Assembly (NCBI GenBank): GCA_009767595.1
Contig: VSDK01007177.1
Span: 198,744-262,743 of the forward strand
DNA length: 64,000 bases
Direction: 5' to 3'
From: Symbiodinium kawagutii
Lineage: Eukaryota; Sar; Dinophyceae; Suessiales; Symbiodiniaceae
Below, one piece after another: positions 22,974 to 35,900 of this stretch. Every line of letters begins with the position of its first letter. Position 1 is the first letter of the stretch. The notes below the pieces were generated by a model. That model ran no database searches and was not told the origin of the DNA. It was given only the letters and a program-made list of their open reading frames with translations. Both the position numbers and the translations under genes were made by a program.

Positions 22974-23159
22974 TCAATGATATGACAGCCTCCCAAAACA
23001 GCTCCACAGTTGGACCAAAATTTTGCTCAGCTCCATCAGCTCCTCCTTTTCTTCCTTTGGCTTCTCTTCCTCCTCGACAAGGCCAGAGTGGTGGTTCCAT
23101 TCCTTTGGATGGTTCAGGGGTCTTCCAAGCCATGGGATCCCGAATGCATCCAACACCAT
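22974..23159 (-). CDS. weak candidate exon, Glu/Lys-rich
   Basis: The frame contains LVEEEEKPKEEKEELMELSK, the kind of charged helix that is more common in coding than in random DNA here. Other frames on both strands are open as well. Confidence 0.2.
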   Translation of the reverse strand: MVLDAFGIPWLGRPLNHPKEWNHHSGLVEEEEKPKEEKEELMELSKILVQLWSCFGRLSYH

Positions 23160-23414
23160 TGAAAACCCACTTGAAGGTGGTACGTGTTTCTCCAGCAGCT
23201 ACGAACCAAGACTTAAAATTCTCCTGCAGCGATTGACGATTACTCACCATGACCAATGACTATAGAACTCAATAATTGTGCACAATAATCATTCTGCAGT
23301 TGTAAACCAATGACTCCAGAACTATGCACAATAATCAGCTATCCTGCAGAATGATTATCAATAATAGCTAATGATGAACATCAGAATGATTATCACAAAA
23401 CAGTTTGCACATGT

Positions 23415-23510
23415 AATTAGTCACTAGTGAATTAGTCATTAGTTAATTAGTCATTAGTTAATTAGTCATTAGTTATTTAGTCATTAGTTATTTAGTCATT
23501 AGTCATGCTA
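23415..23510. repeat. 15-bp minisatellite
   Basis: About six copies of a unit close to TAGTCATTAGTTAAT. Confidence 0.85.
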
Positions 23511-23564
23511 ATTGCTAATAAGTAGTATTGATGTTCATCCTGCTGTTTCACTCCTCCAGCACTG

Positions 23565-23650
23565 TAGTTGCTCCGGTACCGGCAGACCGCCGTCTCATGG
23601 CCATGGTGTCGTTGCACGGCCCGGCTCGAGCAGCACTGCGGAGCACGGTG
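23565..23650 (+). CDS. weak candidate exon on the plus strand
   Basis: A GC-rich island lies between a CTCCAG acceptor and a GTGTGC donor, with TVVAPVPADRRLMAMVSLHG in one frame. If real, it would be a gene opposite to all others. Confidence 0.25.
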
Positions 23651-24179
23651 TGCGTTCAGAAACGGACGGCTGGGTGGGCAAAATCAAATTCTACAAGCAA
23701 AAGCATCTAGAATCGATGAAAAGAATATGTGACTATAGATCAAAGATTACTGAGGCAAAACAGATTAAAATATTATCGACAAAATGATTTATCGATAAAG
23801 CAAACACCACATTATAGATTCAATATTACTTATTAGACAAAAAAGATTCGGAGCAAAATCAGCGCTTCCGGAATGCGGCAATGGAAGCTCCCTCTTTACA
23901 TTGATGCAATAGGACAAATGGTCAAACATATCTATCAGTTTCTCCTTGTTGATGAATATTTGAATGCTAAATCTGTTGATGAATATGTTGTAGTCCATGG
24001 AAATGATTTGAATCAGGATGAGATTTCGCATGTGCAGCATGCAGTGGCACATGCAACCTTCCGCCCTGCATGGTACTACCGGTAAACAAGAACCATGAGC
24101 AGTTTCTAGTGCGACCTACGAGTTGCTTCAGGGAAAAGCACAAGCAATGTTTCAACGGCCAGACAAGAAATCCGAAGAA

Positions 24180-24180
24180 G

Positions 24181-24230
<50 letters not shown>

Positions 24231-24309
24231 GTAGTGATGGTAGTGATGGTGATGACGGTAGTGATGGTGATGATGGTAGTGATGGTGATGATGGTGATGA
24301 CGGTAGTGA
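24180..24309. repeat. (ATG)n run passing into GATGGTAGT repeats
   Basis: About 16 perfect units, then a degenerate tail of the same type. Confidence 0.9.
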
Positions 24310-25084
24310 TGAGGAGAGCATGACATGGATGGGAACATCGGTGCGATACAAATCTGTGGATTGCTTCTGCCGATTGGATTGCGCTGGGTGAACTGACCAC
24401 TTGGCAGGGTGATGTCCGTTGGGACCAAATGACCCAAGATGATCATGACGTTCATGGTGGTACCTACTAAACATCCAAGTTCATAACCATCATTAATAAA
24501 TAGAGAGACCAATCAGCTATAGGGGTACATCATCTATGGACAACCCCATGTCTTTTTCGTGACTATCCAAACATATGCCAAATATGATCTATCTGCATAA
24601 GATGCATCCACCTGTTGCCACCATGAATTTGTGACATTTGCATAACTTTTGACCTTAAGCCAAGACCCAGATAAGACTTATCAGCATAATAAGATTCCCC
24701 CGTATGAATCTCCGGGCTTGGGAACACAAGAATTCAGCAATCATGTTCTGAGCGCCCCAATGGCTGATGACAAAGTGTTGATCAAACTCCCTTCAGTCCT
24801 ACCGTTTATGACCAGCACTTCGCACCATTTGACTGCAATGATCCATGGACATATGATCATCCTCCCAATCATGTGCTGATGAATGGTGGGTCCATTGTGT
24901 GCAGAATCTACAGCCAGCATCTGAAACATATCCAACAACTTGGTCAATAAGATTGGAAATATTCCATCTTAGAATCTTAGCAATTATGTTGTTGGATGAC
25001 AATTCATAAACTTGCTATGCCGATCGATTGCTTAATCATGTGTGTATTTTCATTGACTGTGACCGTCCTGGCAACCCCACCATG

Positions 25085-25359
25085 ACAACTAACGGCGGCG
25101 CCAACTGTTTCGACCATCTCGAAGGGTCAACGATGTCCCGACGGTGCTCTTCCTGGCACAGTCTCATCGCAGTTTCCATCTGCACTACTTCAACCGAGTC
25201 GGAGTACATGCAGCGGTCTGTACAGCGAGATATGACCAGGTTCTGCAGTCTGTTCCGCAAAGGAGGCCAAGGAGAGACTACACGGATGTGCGGCGTCTAT
25301 CCGCAAGGAAACCATGTAGAAAAAAACTGGGTGCCATGGACTACTCTGTGAGTCCTTGA
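25085..25359 (+). CDS. candidate C-terminal exon on the plus strand, unknown
   Basis: A frame stays open for about 90 codons up to TGA at 25359. It includes NDVPTVLFLAQSHRSFHLHY and a basic tail with ARKPCRKKLGAMDY. The composition is protein-like. There is no ATG before 25144 in this frame, so it would have to be spliced. I recognise no family. Confidence 0.3.
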
Positions 25360-25533
25360 ACGGCGCCCCAAAAATGTGGCGCGGGATTCTCCCAGGCCGT
25401 CCGAAATGGGCAGGTGCATCTTGAGGCGCCTGCCCAAATCAGAAAACAAAAAAGCGAGCTGTGCATCCGATTTTTGTACCCCTCATGTTGCTTGTTTTAT
25501 CTACATTAGATAGCATCTTTAATAAAAGTTGTT

Positions 25534-25722
25534 TTAAACATCAGCAAGCAACTTGTCACATTCCTTTTGTGAAGGGAATGTAGGGGGATATTCATTGTCC
25601 GTGAACAGCCGCAATTGAAACATTTGTGCGAAAAAGATACAATCCGGGCAGCCAGCACCAGCCAAACAATTCCGGAACTTCAACTTGCCGACTGCTTGGC
25701 TCAGCATCTCAATCCGATACAT
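25534..25722 (-). CDS. small open frame, unknown
   Basis: 62 codons with an ATG and a stop, including FRNCLAGAGCPDCIFFAQMF and ending KECDKLLADV. Codon use looks coding, but the frame does not join in phase to the glucanase gene upstream. Confidence 0.3.
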   Translation of the reverse strand: MYRIEMLSQAVGKLKFRNCLAGAGCPDCIFFAQMFQLRLFTDNEYPPTFPSQKECDKLLADV

Positions 25723-25800
25723 CTACTCAACTCTGTGTCCTTCTTGTTGAAAATCTGTAGGTGATATCGGAGATCTCTGGTCACACCAGAATCGGTGCCG

Positions 25801-26181
25801 TCATAGCTTCATCAGCCAGGAGTCGGCCGGCAGGGCTGCCGTAAACCTGACGAAAAACCATCCTGGTGATTTTCCACACACAGGGTCAACCAACCAACTG
25901 GGAACCACTTTTGACACAGCCAAGTGCTGGCAGGTCACCATCAGCAACATGGAGGCCATGGGGGTGGATGATTTTGGGAACATTTCCCTCCAACATGTTG
26001 CTGGTGCACCTGGCACCGAGGCTTCCATTTGCACCCATGCATCCACGCGTATCCCTACAGTGGTGGAAGAAACGCAGCGGATGTCTGCAAGTGACCAACC
26101 AATGGTAGATAGCTTGTATTCCAGCTGGTGGAGCTTGAAATCCGTAGTACTGATCATCCTCAACCACTTTTCGTGGAGTTC
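25801..26181 (-). CDS. candidate C-terminal exon of the glucanase gene
   Basis: An acceptor (AAAG) at 26182 opens a 126-codon frame to a stop, entering in phase 0 as required after the last discoidin exon (26487-26678). It begins ELHEKWLRMISTTDFKLHQL. The opposite strand is also open here, and I see no domain, so the link is tentative. Confidence 0.3.
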   Translation of the reverse strand, partial: ELHEKWLRMISTTDFKLHQLEYKLSTIGWSLADIRCVSSTTVGIRVDAWVQMEASVPGAPATCWREMFPKSSTPMASMLLMVTCQHLAVSKVVPSWLVDPVCGKSPGWFFVRFTAALPADSWLMKL

Positions 26182-26486
26182 CTTTCAACTACAAGAGATG
26201 CCATGCCAGTAGCCACACAATTCCAGGAATGGCTCCCGGCCGAGCTTTGCTGCACTTAATAACAGGTTGACCCAACCAGGTTAAAACTGTGAGACTCTGC
26301 AACTCAGGCGTTCCACTGTGTTACAAGCTGTTATCAAGCATCATTTCATCATCAATTTACCATCATTGACCACAAGTGACCATAAACTGACCATCCATTC
26401 ACCATCAAGCAGCCAGCCTGAACCACCTAACCATCCTTCACCACTTACCCACCAGTTCTTTCCCTTGCCCCCCGCAACTTCCCCAC

Positions 26487-26678
26487 CTGAAGTTCTTGAA
26501 GGCTGCATCCCCCGGTGCAGTGCACCCGCAGCCACTGCGTCACCACGCCGTCCATCGCCAGCTGCTGTGCTCCGCCGCTGGCGTCCTGCGAGGCCGACGC
26601 GGCGGACCAGTCGACGGCGTTGGGGCTGATCTCCAGGACGAAGCTGCTGGGCAACTGACTGCCCCACAGGAGCTTCAC
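26487..26678 (-). CDS. F5/8C domain D, second exon
   Basis: 64 codons, phase 0/0, starting VKLLWGSQLPSSFVLEISPN and reaching TQWLRVHCTGGCSLQELQ. Unlike domains B and C it has no intron after the QWLR motif. Confidence 0.8.
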
Positions 26679-26880
26679 CTGAGCTTTGGAGGTGGTTATA
26701 AGTGAAAGGTAGGTGAGAGATGATGTTGGGTGATGACTAGTGATGACTAGTGATGACTAGTGATGACTAGTGATGATTAGTGATGACTAGTGATGATTAG
26801 TGATGACTAGTGATGAGTGATTGGGCGAATTCGAGAGGTGATGATGGTAGGGATGGTGGGGGTGGTGGTGGTGGTGGTGG

Positions 26881-26914
<34 letters not shown>

Positions 26915-29900
26915 ACTGGCCACTCAAGACTCTGACGCCGCAGGGAAAAAAGAACTAGAGCGGAAGCCAAGCTCTCGTTGTCAAATGCCAAACTCCGAAA
27001 AAGTTGCCGGAAAATGGGTTTCGGGGGGGTCTCACAAGGGGATTTTCACACTTGTTCTTGGGCAGTCCTGACCAATACCAAATCCAAAAGAATCATCATG
27101 AAAAACAGAACATCAGCAACCAAAGAATGTAATCGTTGCCAACCAAGTCGTTAGATCTTGATCATTGACTATCATTCCCTATGATTAGGCCTTGTTAGCT
27201 ACTTCAACCACTACCAGCCATTAGGGCTGTAAGTGCACCACCATGAACTTCTTTCGCAAGCAGATTTCAAAGAATGAACATCTTCAAAATGACTTGACTC
27301 TCTCTAGGTCCATGAGCCTTCGGTGTTGAGGTCGTGAACTATGTGGGGCGATGCGATGCAATCCGCACCAAACACGGACCCCATGACGTCGAGTCACGTG
27401 GTCCAAGGTGTGTCTCCCCAAGAGATCCACCCAGATCCACTGATTGCCCGATGCTGCGGACTGCCATGGTGTTTCGGTGAGTCCATCCACTGCTCTGGAA
27501 GCGAAGTTGCCGGGCGAAACGAAGGACGAAGCCAAAACGGGTTTGTTCAAAGCCACGTTCTGAACCTGAGCGAAAATACTGAGTTGCCTCTGCGCCTGCT
27601 ACCTGCCCTTACCTGCGCTTACCTGCTGCTCTAGTATTCCACCTTGTCACCTTATAGCTGGTGATTCTGATCACCCAGCTGCTGTTCGAGTCTAAAGAGC
27701 TGCTGCTATCAAAGTGACGAAGTGGAAACTCCTTGATACCAAGGCGATCTGTGGAAATCCATATCATGTATATTTGGAGGAAGCAAATCCCTTCACGGTC
27801 CGGTATCACATCCCATGTCTTGGTCATACATCCCTCATAATGAGATCCCCATCCCCGCAGAGATTCAAGAAACAACCAGTATCAAGCATTTTGCAGCTGT
27901 CTGAACCACTACAGTGGTAGCAATGGCCATCCTTTTCTCAGCCATCGCCACTATCAAGCACCACTCCATTGGCACTGGCGGCCTAGCAGCAACTGGAGCT
28001 GCCGTGGGTGCCACTGTGGCAACTGGCGAATCGGACCCCGCCACGTCGTAAACTTGGAGCTCTTTGATGCTGCAAGTGGAGACGAAGGATCGGCAGACCT
28101 GGCCGTTGACCCAGAGGGACGCAGCAGACTGAAACGAACCGACGAGCCGAACCAGCGACTCAACCAACTCATGAACAACCAGGGAACCAGCTAACGACCA
28201 ACGAAGGATCATTTTCACCACGTTCTGCTCTTTCTTGTCCTTGTCTCATTTTCTCACCCCAATGGTTTCGATAGCTCGGCTGGACAGTTAAACATACTTA
28301 AACATCCAAGTATCGCATTTCTCTTTGGATCTCCCAAGTTTGTATCTTCCCCATGGAAGGACATCCCAAATGCATCATCTTCCAGAGGTTCTTGGGATCG
28401 CAGCTCCATCCCTTGGATCCCGAGGCGCAATGCGAATCCACTGTGCAGGCGTCGGCGCCAGGGCTGTGCGAACGGTCTGCCCACTGAGGCCACTCGCCGT
28501 CGCCAAGGGCGTCCAGTCCACGGCATTTCGACTGCTTTGGACCTCGTACTCCGCATCCGAAGACCAATGAACTGCCACTTCCACAACCTGAGTCAAGGTG
28601 CAACATGGTGCAACATGGTGCAACATGGTGCAACTGATGATTGGAAAATCTGGACAAAAACCTCGTAAAACCATTGCTGGCAACGATTTACCTGCTGGAT
28701 CTGACACTTCACTCAGAAAAGCCCATGACAAGCCCCCCACAATTGGATGAGTCAGTCTTATGTCTCTATTGCTTAACCCGACAAACCTCTCCTTCCCACC
28801 GATCCACATCGATCCGCCAACCAAACATCCACCAACCAACGCTACCATACCCCATCTGGTGCTTTGATTTTTTTAAACTAATACTCTTACTTAGTGGCGT
28901 ATTAAGTTAAGTGATATTAAAGCAATAAGGTAACATTGCTTCAAGTAATTTCTTAGTACCACAGCCTTTTTGTACTGCCCAGCAACTTGGTAAACACCAA
29001 ACAGGTCGACCCAAATCCATGGCTCCACATCTCCGGCGGATGTCCACTGTGTCTGCAGCGACCCATCGGTGGCACGCGCGGCATACTGATCCGGAAGCTG
29101 CTGAGTGGAAGCCAACACGGGTTGTTGCAATGCCAGGTTGACTCCTAGGCACGAGTTGAGAGGTGCAGCAAAGTTGGAATCCGACAAAGGACATGGAAAA
29201 AACACACTCGGAGAACGAAACAGCAAAACGGAGTACCCTGAATGGGGGTAATCTTAAGTTACTGTGTTGACTTTGCTGCAAAACAACAAACACATTGGTC
29301 CTTCAAGAAATTCAACGAATCCTGCAAACCAATCAACAAATTCATAAATCAATTGCATCAGATTGCATCCCCAAATCCAAACATCCACAGCCCAGGTTCG
29401 GTTCACAGGAGCTGAAATCCCTTCGCTGCTTGTGGTGCTTCCCATGGTCTTCACCGTCGTCGTTGTGGTCGTTGTGGTTGAGGGTGCTCCCGGCTCATCA
29501 CCATGGATCGTCAGCTCCCGGACGCTGCAAGCTGTGAGGCACACCACCTGGCCACAGCTGATAGCTACCATGTGGCGACAATCTGCCAGGGTCAAAGAAA
29601 CACATAGTGGTAGTCTTTTATCTGTTGAGGTGGTTCTCAAAAAGATGCTTCTTTGGGGTTGCTCGAAGTTTCAGGATGGTTGAAGTCTCTAGGTATGTGT
29701 TGGCAAATGATTTTGACGATTTCGACAGGTCAGAAGTACAACCACTAGGTTCGGTGATCAACTGATTGAAACACATCAGTGGGTGTACCCCCAAGTCACT
29801 GATAGTTTTCCTAGGCTATCTACAGCTGGATGGTGCTTGTAGGTACCATTTATGGACAAACCCAACTTGATGGGTTGCTGACCACGCTGACCACGCGGCG

Positions 29901-32900
29901 GGGGCTCTAAGCCACGGCACTCTGAGCCACTGCGTCAGGACGGGCTCTGTGAACTCGGTGCTGATGAACCCAGAGGCTCCGGCGACGGTGGTGCGGTCCG
30001 TCCACTTGATGCCGTCGGGGGCACTCTGAAGCACCTCTGGTAATGGATGTTAGTTGCTGTGGGGAATCCTATGTTGAAAATCCCTCGAGAAAAGGCAAGT
30101 GTTGGAGATTGGAAACATCAGGTCCAATCTGCCTAAATCGTGAGTTGGCTGACAGCCAGCCGAGGCACGACATGGTTTCACCTGATGGGTCCATAGCCAT
30201 GGTGGTACCTACCCCCCAACCATTTTGAGGGAACCGAGCAAAGAACTTGGAGAGAACTCGGGGTACACCATGGATGGAAAGGAAAGCATCTATTCCACAG
30301 GTATTCGAACGTCACCGGTGCCCAACAAACCGGATGAACTGACAGCCACATGTCATGACCACGGCACGAATTGTTGTGGCACATCATCGAAAAGGAGCAC
30401 CACGCGATTCACGGCGTAGAGTCCCAGCAGGTCCACCCACAGCCACTGATCGTTCAAGGCGACTGAAGCCCATTGGGAATCCAGGTCGCCGTCCACGGCT
30501 CGGTAGGCATGTTCCAACGGAGATCTGAAGGAGGAAGACAGCACGGGCTTCTGGAAAGCCTAAGCGATGCAGCCTTGTGCGTTTTTGTGGGAAAAAAACA
30601 AAGTTCTACGGTTTGCCTTGTTGGAAAAGCCTAAGCAGAATTGTATGTTTTTGTGTGGTTTTGTAGGAAAAATAAAGCCGCGTCTTGCCTTGTTGGAAAA
30701 TCCATAATAGTCTTCAAACTTCTCACATCTCTAAAAACAGTTTGGACATTGCTGATCACAGCGTAGACCAAACTCGACCAAGGAACCAGATTGCGTCCAT
30801 AGAACGGAGTCGTGGTAGATGGCCCTGGCACCGTGCTGGTCGCCACCGTGGTCTCTGGCGTGGTCACCACGACGGTTTCGGAGGTGGTGCCCTGTGAGGC
30901 CGTGGCGGTCGTTGTTGCCACAGTGGTTGTGGTGGTGGTTGCCACGGTGGTGGAGCTGGTTTCAGTGGTGGGTGTCTCAGTGTCCTCGAAGACCTGCGAA
31001 GGAACAGGAACAAGAGCAGTGTCCCTTCACTTTACACACGTTGATTTGTCGACGATTCTTCCATCTTTCGATTTTGTCGGCCAAGAAATGAGTGGATGAA
31101 CACTCGAATTGATTTCTGACTTTCCAATTTCAACATGTTGAGCAAATAAAAGGTTGCCAAATCGACACAACACCATGCAGCCCAAGTCACCTGGAACTCC
31201 CAGAGCCGTAAATCGCCACTGCTCTGGCACACGACCCTCAGCCATCTTGCAAAGGTCGGTCGCGGCAAGTCCGATCTCAAGAGGTCGGAGGATCCCAAGA
31301 CCACGGCTAAGGTGGTCCACTGATCGTTGACATTCGCACCTTGCAGCAGGTAACCGCTGGGATGAAACTCGCCCCACAGCAGCACCACATGGGACAAGGC
31401 GTGGCTGCTCCCCAGGTCCACGGTGATCCACGGCGTGGGATCTGCCACGGTGGGGCTCCAACGGGTCACGAAGAGGCCGTCCACAGCACGTTGTGCACCG
31501 TCGGCAGGGGAGAGCTCTGAAGAGGCCACAGCCAGGCGGTACAGAGCCAGGTTCTCCTGCGGTTTTTTCAACGCTGGAGAAAGTTTGGTTGGTGGGTGTT
31601 GGTGGTGGATGCAGAATGGTGGTGGGTGATGGTTGATGGTTGCTCATGGTGGCTCACGGTCGTTCATGGTGGTTGTCACTCTCCTGATCTGCACTTCCCG
31701 CTGCCACCCCGCTGCTGCAGCAACAAGTCTGAAGACAAGGTCATGGTTAAATGATTGATTTGCAATGGGCTCATGATGGTTTGATGATGGGTAATGCTGG
31801 GTGAATGGTGGCTGATGGTATAGTTGTTGATGCTGAGTCTAACTGATCAATAACATGCTGTGGTGCAGAATGGTGAGCAGTTTCCACCTGCTGTGGATTG
31901 GGTCTACTGCCTACTGGTGGGTTTGACAGTCTTTCCCATGGACCCGCTGTAAACATATTGGTAGAACCTTGTCAGAACAATCAATATATTATGTATACTA
32001 GAATTACATGATTCCTTGTTTCCAACCCAGGGCCTATGGAAACTAGCAGTAGACCTGGGAACCATCCCGGACAACAAACTGGCGCTGCCTACCAATCTTT
32101 AGGTAACCCTATGCGCATCCACCACTGGCCGACTCCTCTGGTGCTTGGGTGGACGTAGAGGCCGTGCTGCTGCTTGGCGGTGCACCGGAGGCGCCCGCTT
32201 CGAGGCTGGCGGACCAATAGAGGGCCCAGGCCCAGGTGAGGCCATCGTCCATGTGCTCTGGAAGCATGGCGTTCAACCTGCATGGTGAGGTGGTTTACCA
32301 TGGCCAATAATGGGTTGATATGGTAAAAATTGGTAAATAAGGATGTTGCGTGACATGTTGAGGAGGTCGTTTCTACTCCCAAGGAAGATCAAATTCACAA
32401 TCGAGCTACACATTCATTCCAACCAGTGCCCAGTGACCACCCGGCCTGTTGTAGGCCTCCTGAGGCTCGATGATGGACAAAGTCCCGGTGACCAACAGCG
32501 AGGTCCAAGGATCAGTGGGGCTCAGAGGCAGATGCGACAGGATGTTGTCCCACTCCTGTCGTTGCTGCCATTGGTGACACAACTGGACAGTGTGAATCGA
32601 ACTAAAACGCATTGCTTGTGTCTGGAAATCTTCGAAATCTTTGAAACCACCATGTTCTGATGAGATGATAGAAAACATTTGCACAACTGTTGATGACCTG
32701 TGCCAGCCCATCTCACAGGACAACCAGGCTCCTGACGACAGAATTTGGGTGTGCGGATCATCAGCAAAGCTGGGGTCACTGGCAACATCTGGATGCCATG
32801 GATGAAGTCGTAGCGCCAGCCGAACCACGTGGCATAGTCCACCTTGTTCTGGAAGAAGATGCCTCCAATGAAATTCAACTGAAGTCTGCCGATGTTGCCA

Positions 32901-35900
32901 CAAGTGATTTTGCCTCTAAGCTCACATGGGTGATTGTCTTGTCGCCAGTAGTGCAACCGGTTTGTTTCCTGATCACTCTTCCAAACCAACTTGTGAGCTG
33001 TGCCAATCAAACAACTAGCAATTTCCAAATTGTTACAGGCTAAAGTACCATCTGACATCTGCCTACTTTCGCCAAATCTACCTGTGGCGTGGTTGGTCAC
33101 AAAGTCGGCAGGGTGGTGCAGGTTGTCTTCTGTCATCAGGAAGAACTCCCGGATGGTCATAGCGCAGAGCGTCAGCATAGTGGTGCCCAACTCGCGCAAG
33201 GGTTCCCGCTGCGTCACTGCGCCCCACAGATGGATACCATACCTGAGCAGGTTGGGCTGCGCAACTTCGCCAGAGAATGGACCTGAAGTACACTAGCTCC
33301 AGAAAAAGCAATTCGGGACACTCTTTTGGCTTGTGCGGAACAAGTACGTTGTATTCTAGCTACTGGTATTGAGCCATGTGAGTCGTGTGTAATTGCTTGA
33401 TACAGACCCGCTGTCTCTCTAGAACATCTGCATGATTCAGGCTGCTTCCCAGATTACAACCCTTCAAAATCAGAGGTGTAACAACTCAAGAAACGATACA
33501 ACACATCCACTTGTTTTTCAATCACTTCATTTGACAATCATACAGTACCCAAAGCACACACACACAACACACCAACAACCACTTCATCCCATCAACCCAT
33601 CAACCCATCAACCCATCAACCTCCACCCATCAACCCATTCCACACCGTGCTGCAGCAGGTTGAGCTCTTCGGAGGTGGATTCCTGGTCCTTGCCATCACC
33701 TGATGGGATGACTCCGCGGCTCCAGCTGTGGAGGTCGAACCAATCGAAGGAACGGAACTGCGGGAAGTGACCGTCCTCCGTGGGGTCACAAGGGCCTTGG
33801 AGCTGAAGTGATTGGTGATGGGAGCTGTGATTCTTTTTCGGAAAGCCTACAGAGTTAAGTCGTGTATCGATGATCGACAGAAATGTAGGGAATGAATTGT
33901 GCACCATGTTGCGCCACTTTCCGCTGTTGTTGTGGGTCCACTGCATACTTGCATAGATTCTCCGACTATTGACACCTGTAGTTCCCTTGCTTCATTTCAA
34001 AAAGGTCCGTCTACAAGTTTCTTCCCTCCTTCCCTTCGAAACTCGACCGCCAGTCATCAGCAAACCCCAAGTCCTGAATGCTGGGGTTGGTGGTGTCGCG
34101 GATCAAGGTGTCGATGAAAGACACCAGCTGCTGGTTCTGGGCAAACTCCGGCTTCAACTTCACCAGTACCGCAGCAGAGACCACGAAGTAACCTGGCATT
34201 CCGATGTGTCCATTGCCTATTGACCTCAAGGAAAACAAATAAGTCCCATATCAGAACAAAGCATTTAGCCTAATCGTGCGCAGGGTCTGCATTCTCAAAC
34301 ATGAAACTAATCATCAAACACTTGCAAAAGCATGTGAGAACACTTTCAATTCTCCTTTCCTGAAACACCTAATGAAACAGAATCCATCTAATCTCTTGAA
34401 TATTCCAACAAGCGATTCAGAATGGAGTGGAAACACTCCAGCTGGCTGTCTCCAAAAACCACATTTTCCAAGCCCAGCAGCTGAAATGGTAGTGATGATC
34501 GTTGTAGCAGGCGTTGCCAAAGTCTGCATTACGGCAGCCGATGTTGGAGAATCCTTCGCGGCTGGCGACCCCGTGCCATGCTTCGTCGTAGTACAAACCC
34601 ATGGGAGCACCGTTGCACTCCGGCACCGTTGGCGCGTAAAGACACTCAAAGCCCCTGGCAGATGACACTGGAGTAGACTCAGTAGAAAACTCAAAAGGGC
34701 ATAGAATGGCCACGTGGCCGCGTGTCAGGACAGACTTCGCGAGGAAATGATTCAGCAAATGTCAAGAGATTTCCGATCATCTACTCAATTATCTAGCAAC
34801 AATTGTGGGAGATACAGCATAGAGAAATAAAATATCAACCGGCCAACCTTGCGTTACAAGTTACCTAGAAGACATGGAACCAGGCACTCTGTGGCACCAA
34901 CTTCACCCCTTGCGTTGCCAGGCTCATTTTGGTGACCCGTGACACCATGCCCAAAGTTCAGTGCCAGAATTGAATCAAGGCTAAGTGCAACATGTGGATG
35001 GACTTCCCCCAAGGATTTGCCTGATCAAGAGGTTCGCACACGACTGGGTGTGGCTGTGGCTTGCGCCGTAGAACTTGTCAAGCACCAAGCAAACGTATGC
35101 CACCTGGTCGGGCATGGGCTGGTGACCACAACGCATCTCCGCCAAACCAAGACTTCATTGTCACATTTGGGATGCTGTGCACGGACCCACTAATATACTA
35201 ATATAACGTACCAAGTCCATTCCAAGAACTCGGACCCTCAAGGCCTTCTGAAATCCTTTGCCACTGAAGTAGTAGCTGCCCCTGAACATGGCTTGCTTCC
35301 ACTGATCCGAATGCAAGAAGAACTGCAAAGTCCCATAGGCCTCGCAGGTGACAGCGAAGGGCGTGACAAATAGAACAATACTCTCAGTGGAGATTCCCAA
35401 GCTCTATGCTTTGCTCGGCGAAACCATGACACTCTGCCTGCTTGTTGCGCATCTACGAAACGTATAGTGGCATGTGTCTGGATACAAGCCTGCAGAAGTA
35501 ATGCCTCCAGACTTGAGCAAAAGATGCACATCACAGCAGCACAACTCGATCCCGCGCGCCTTCTCCTTCAAGTCCTCCACTTTGCTGCTTGGGGGATCCG
35601 TCGCAGGCAAGAACCCTAAGGAGCGCGTCTCAGAGATGTCCACCTGCAACTGCCACAGGTCTCCTGGCGAAGCGACTGATCCACTTCATTCGAATCCTGG
35701 TTTGACGGAATCTTACAATGCCTCAAGAGAAAGCTGATGCTTCTAGGAATCTGCCTCCCTTCATTCGTCATTGATGTGTGGAAATCCGAACCAGAAGGAA
35801 GGGCACAAACCCTTTAATCCCTCGATGCGGTACCGGAACCCAAATTTGCCAAGGAATCTGCATCACAAACAAATCAAAAAATGTGAGATGGAATCCATGT

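Noticed and set aside
25866-26212. Plus-strand frame with TAKCWQVTISNMEAMGVDD
   Set aside because: Looks protein-like but overlaps the minus-strand frame that continues the glucanase gene in phase; neither is proven.
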